From Acetobacteraceae bacterium (GTDB taxonomy: Bacteria; Pseudomonadota; Alphaproteobacteria; Acetobacterales; Acetobacteraceae), in the NCBI GenBank assembly GCA_947476855.1, contig CANJSR010000073.1, positions 1 through 14,101 on the forward strand: 14,101 nt of DNA. Reading direction: 5' to 3'. Numbering within the stretch: the stretch's first letter is position 1; the number at the start of each line of letters is the position of its first letter. Shown one piece after another: positions 12,502-14,101 of this stretch. Below the pieces are notes generated by a model. It was not told the DNA's origin. It searched no databases and saw only the letters and a list, made by a program, of their open reading frames with translations. The translations under genes and the position numbers were made by a program.

Positions 12502-13152
12502 ATGTCGACACCCCTGGTCATCGCCATCGACGGCCCCGCCGCCGCCGGCAAGGGTACGCTCGCCCGCCGCCTGGCACAGGCGCTGGGCCTGCCCTACCTC
12601 GACACGGGCCTGCTGTACCGCGCGGTCGGGCGGCGCGTGCTGGATGGCGGCGGTGTGCCCTCCGACCCCGACACCGCCGGGGCAGCCGCGCGTGCCTTGG
12701 TGCCGGAAGACCTTGCGCGGACCGACCTTCGCGGGCCGCAAGCAGACGCCGCGGCCTCGGCCGTCGCAACCATCCCCGCGGTGCGGGCCGCCCTGCTCAA
12801 CTTCCAGCGTGCCTTCGGCCGCCAGTCCGGCGCGGTGCTGGACGGGCGCGACATCGGCACGGTCATCTTCCCCGAGGCGCCCGTAAAGCTGTTCGTCACG
12901 GCCAGCCCCGCCGAACGCGCCCACCGTCGCTGGCTGGAACTGCAAGCCCGCGGCGCCGAGGCCGACCTGGCGGACGTCACACGGGACATGGCGGAACGCG
13001 ACGCCCGCGACGAAGCCCGCGCCGCCGCCCCCCTGCGCCCTGCCGACGACGCCATCATCCTCGACACGACCGCCAGCGACACGGACGCGGTCTTCGCCCA
13101 GGCCCTGGGGATCGTGCGGGCTTACCTTGCAAAATCGGACCAGACCAACTAA
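12502..13152 (+). CDS. cmk: Cytidylate kinase
   Basis: A 216-aa (d)CMP kinase that phosphorylates CMP and dCMP using ATP. Walker A is GPAAAGKGT (11-19), the nucleotide-binding YLDTGLLYRAVG is at 32-43, the invariant DGRDIGTVIFP is at 114-124, and a lid-region arginine cluster (RRWLELQARG, RDMAERDARDEAR) lies at about 142-173. Length fits the short CMK form. It starts 4 nt after aroA, so translation is probably coupled. In many relatives rpsA follows directly; here a toxin-antitoxin pair intervenes before the start of rpsA at 14027. Confidence 0.95.
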   Translation: MSTPLVIAIDGPAAAGKGTLARRLAQALGLPYLDTGLLYRAVGRRVLDGGGVPSDPDTAGAAARALVPEDLARTDLRGPQADAAASAVATIPAVRAALLNFQRAFGRQSGAVLDGRDIGTVIFPEAPVKLFVTASPAERAHRRWLELQARGAEADLADVTRDMAERDARDEARAAAPLRPADDAIILDTTASDTDAVFAQALGIVRAYLAKSDQTN

Positions 13153-13191
13153 CCTAACCAACTGCGACGGACAAAAAAATCCGTTGCCGTT

Positions 13192-13202
13192 AACCATTGG
13201 TT
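13192..13202. promoter_or_regulatory. Inverted repeat upstream of the antitoxin, possible autoregulatory operator
   Basis: AACCA-T-TGGTT lies 14 bp before the antitoxin start, and further TAACC half-sites occur at the end of cmk (13150-13159). Phd-type antitoxins repress their own promoter at short inverted repeats, so this is a plausible site, but it is supported by pattern only. Confidence 0.35.
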
Positions 13203-13216
13203 TACCTGGTGCCGCT

Positions 13217-13444
13217 ATGCCCGAGCTCGTGAACATCTACGACGCCAAGACCCAGCTCTCCCGCCTGATCGACCGTGCGACGGCCGGAGAGGAAATCCTG
13301 ATCGGCCGCTCCGGCAAGCCCCTCGTTCGCCTGGTGCCGGTGGAAGACGCCTCGCCGCGGACCCCGGGCCTGCTCAAGGGCCTGGCGATTCCCGACGCGC
13401 TGTTCGATCCCCTGCCCGACGACGAACTGGACGCGTGGGAGTGA
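13217..13444 (+). CDS. Phd/YefM-type antitoxin
   Basis: A 75-aa protein beginning MPELVNIYDAKTQLSRLIDR. The sequence pattern (V-N-I-Y-D-A-K-T-Q-L-S-R-L-I-D then GEEILIGRSGKPLVRLVPV) is the standard N-terminal DNA-binding and dimerisation fold of Phd/YefM antitoxins. The acidic C-terminus (LFDPLPDDELDAWE, 62-75) is the usual toxin-neutralising tail. ATG 13217 is chosen because the fold begins there; upstream codons in frame are the cmk tail and intergenic sequence. The stop overlaps the toxin start (GTGA), so the pair is translationally coupled. Confidence 0.9.
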   Translation: MPELVNIYDAKTQLSRLIDRATAGEEILIGRSGKPLVRLVPVEDASPRTPGLLKGLAIPDALFDPLPDDELDAWE

Positions 13445-13854
13445 AGCTGCTTCTCGACACCCACGCCCTGGTCTGGTGGTGGACCGACGACCGGCGCCTG
13501 CCTTCCCAGGCCCGCGCCGCGATCGCCCACCCCGACAGCACCGTCTATGTCAGTTCGGCCAGCATGTGGGAGATCGCGACCAAGTACCGCCTCGGCAAAT
13601 GGCCCGAGGTCGGGTCGCTGCTCGACAAGTTCGACGCGACCATGCGCCGCTCCCGCTTCATTCCTCTGCCCGTCTCGATGGAGCATGTGCGCCTCGCTGG
13701 CGGGCTTGACCACCCCCATCGCGACCCCTTCGACCGCATGCTGGCCGCCCAGGCTCGGCATGACGGCGCGGCGCTGGTTTCGGGCAACGCCGTGTTCCCG
13801 GAATTGGGCGTAGATATAGTCTGGAACGATCCGACGCCCGTTCTCCGTACTTGA
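13441..13854 (+). CDS. PIN-domain toxin (VapC-type)
   Basis: A 137-aa PIN ribonuclease paired with a Phd-type antitoxin. The acidic active-site residues are present: D6 in KLLLDTHALVW, E44 in SASMWEIATK, and D95/D98 in HRDPFDRMLAAQA. VSGNAVF with the later D125 supplies the last strand. The GTG at 13441 overlaps the antitoxin stop and gives the canonical VKLLLDTH start; another GTG at 13435 would add two residues. All catalytic residues are intact, so the toxin is probably active against RNA. It sits between cmk and the rpsA leader, and its stop codon overlaps a TTGACA element that may serve rpsA. Confidence 0.92.
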   Translation: MKLLLDTHALVWWWTDDRRLPSQARAAIAHPDSTVYVSSASMWEIATKYRLGKWPEVGSLLDKFDATMRRSRFIPLPVSMEHVRLAGGLDHPHRDPFDRMLAAQARHDGAALVSGNAVFPELGVDIVWNDPTPVLRT

Positions 13855-13878
13855 CACCAACAACACCACGGGTATGTC
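13851..13878 (+). promoter_or_regulatory. Candidate rpsA promoter overlapping the end of the toxin gene
   Basis: TTGACA (13851-13856), a full -35 consensus, is followed after 16 nt by TATGTC (13873-13878), a weak -10. The -35 overlaps the toxin stop codon. It would give rpsA its own transcript with a leader of about 140 nt, independent of the toxin-antitoxin insertion. Confidence 0.4.
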
Positions 13879-13931
13879 TCCCGTGTCGGAACGCCTCGCG
13901 CGGGCCGGCATACCCGCAACCCGGCCCGCGC
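13867..13931 (+). other. Two hairpins in the rpsA leader
   Basis: Stem CACGGG/CCCGTG (13867-13872/13880-13885) is followed by a strong 11-bp stem GCGCGGGCCGG/CCGGCCCGCGC (13898-13908/13921-13931, 12-nt loop). No T-run follows, so a terminator is not favoured. S1 is known to control its own translation through a structured leader in enterobacteria; whether these stems do so here is inference. Confidence 0.45.
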
Positions 13932-14026
13932 ACCCGCGCGGGCAAGTCGTGCTTCCGCAAGCAGCGCGCACTCCACGGCAACCCCCGGGGTCAACCCGGA
14001 CATCCGTAACGGAACACCCAAGCCAC

Positions 14027-14101
14027 ATGGCATTATCCGCCACCGCGCGCGCCAGCACGCCCATGCAAGACCATTTCCAAGGCGAAGACTTCGCCTCCCT
14101 C
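14027..14101 (+). CDS. rpsA: 30S ribosomal protein S1, N-terminal fragment (cut by the window edge)
   Basis: Only 25 codons are present, reading MALSATARASTPMQDHFQ followed by GEDFASL with no stop before the edge. Alphaproteobacterial S1 proteins begin with a short variable Ala/Ser/Thr leader followed by an EDFAALL-like motif, and the gene normally follows cmk, so both sequence and position agree. The ribosome site is weak (ACGGAA upstream), which is usual for rpsA because S1 helps its own initiation. A second in-frame ATG lies at 14063. The fragment is too short for certainty. Confidence 0.7.
   Translation, partial: MALSATARASTPMQDHFQGEDFASL

Noticed and set aside
13160..13190. ACGGA...TCCGT around an A-run as a terminator of cmk
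   Set aside because: The stem is only 5 bp, and the A-run lies in the loop rather than giving a T-tail on the plus strand.

Overview
The window is GC-rich chromosomal DNA, and its gene content points to an alphaproteobacterium, probably of the Rhodospirillales/Acetobacteraceae type. The best indicator is the right-hand block: a TIGR02300-type (FYDLN) zinc/acidic protein divergent from aroA, then cmk, then the first 25 codons of what looks like rpsA. This order is common in Alphaproteobacteria. The family assignment rests on general resemblance; no 16S gene is present.

Left part (1-5420). An IlvD/EDD-type sugar-acid dehydratase is followed by two direct copies of a ~224 bp unit. Each copy encodes a tiny hydrophobic-then-basic peptide on the minus strand. 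A VOC/glyoxalase-like gene (minus) comes next, then an SDR dehydrogenase resembling 2-keto-3-deoxy-L-fuconate dehydrogenase, and a FAH-family hydrolase resembling 2,4-diketo-3-deoxy-L-fuconate hydrolase. Dehydratase, SDR and FAH hydrolase would together form a non-phosphorylating sugar-acid route. Two related multi-hairpin repeats flank this block.

Middle (5413-10654). This holds a small CxxC protein divergent from a GT39-like membrane glycosyltransferase that carries an odd ~50-residue hydrophilic insert. Next come an M20 amidohydrolase, a MntA/HepT (MNT-HEPN) pair on the minus strand, a phytanoyl-CoA dioxygenase-family enzyme (minus) and a short DUF218/YdcF-like protein (plus).

Right part (10667-14101). 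This holds the FYDLN protein (minus), aroA, cmk, a Phd/VapC-type toxin-antitoxin pair set between cmk and rpsA, and a structured rpsA leader.

The most interesting signal is the duplicated peptide unit at 1999-2507. Each copy has a good Shine-Dalgarno and ORF on the minus strand. On the plus strand, starting inside the ORF, each has a sigma70-like promoter (TTGATT-N17-GATAAT) followed by a GC hairpin and T-rich tract. The predicted ~78-nt antisense RNA would cover the start codon, ribosome site and leader. This is the layout of a type I toxin-antitoxin system. It is an inference from sequence only, and I recognise no named family for the peptide.
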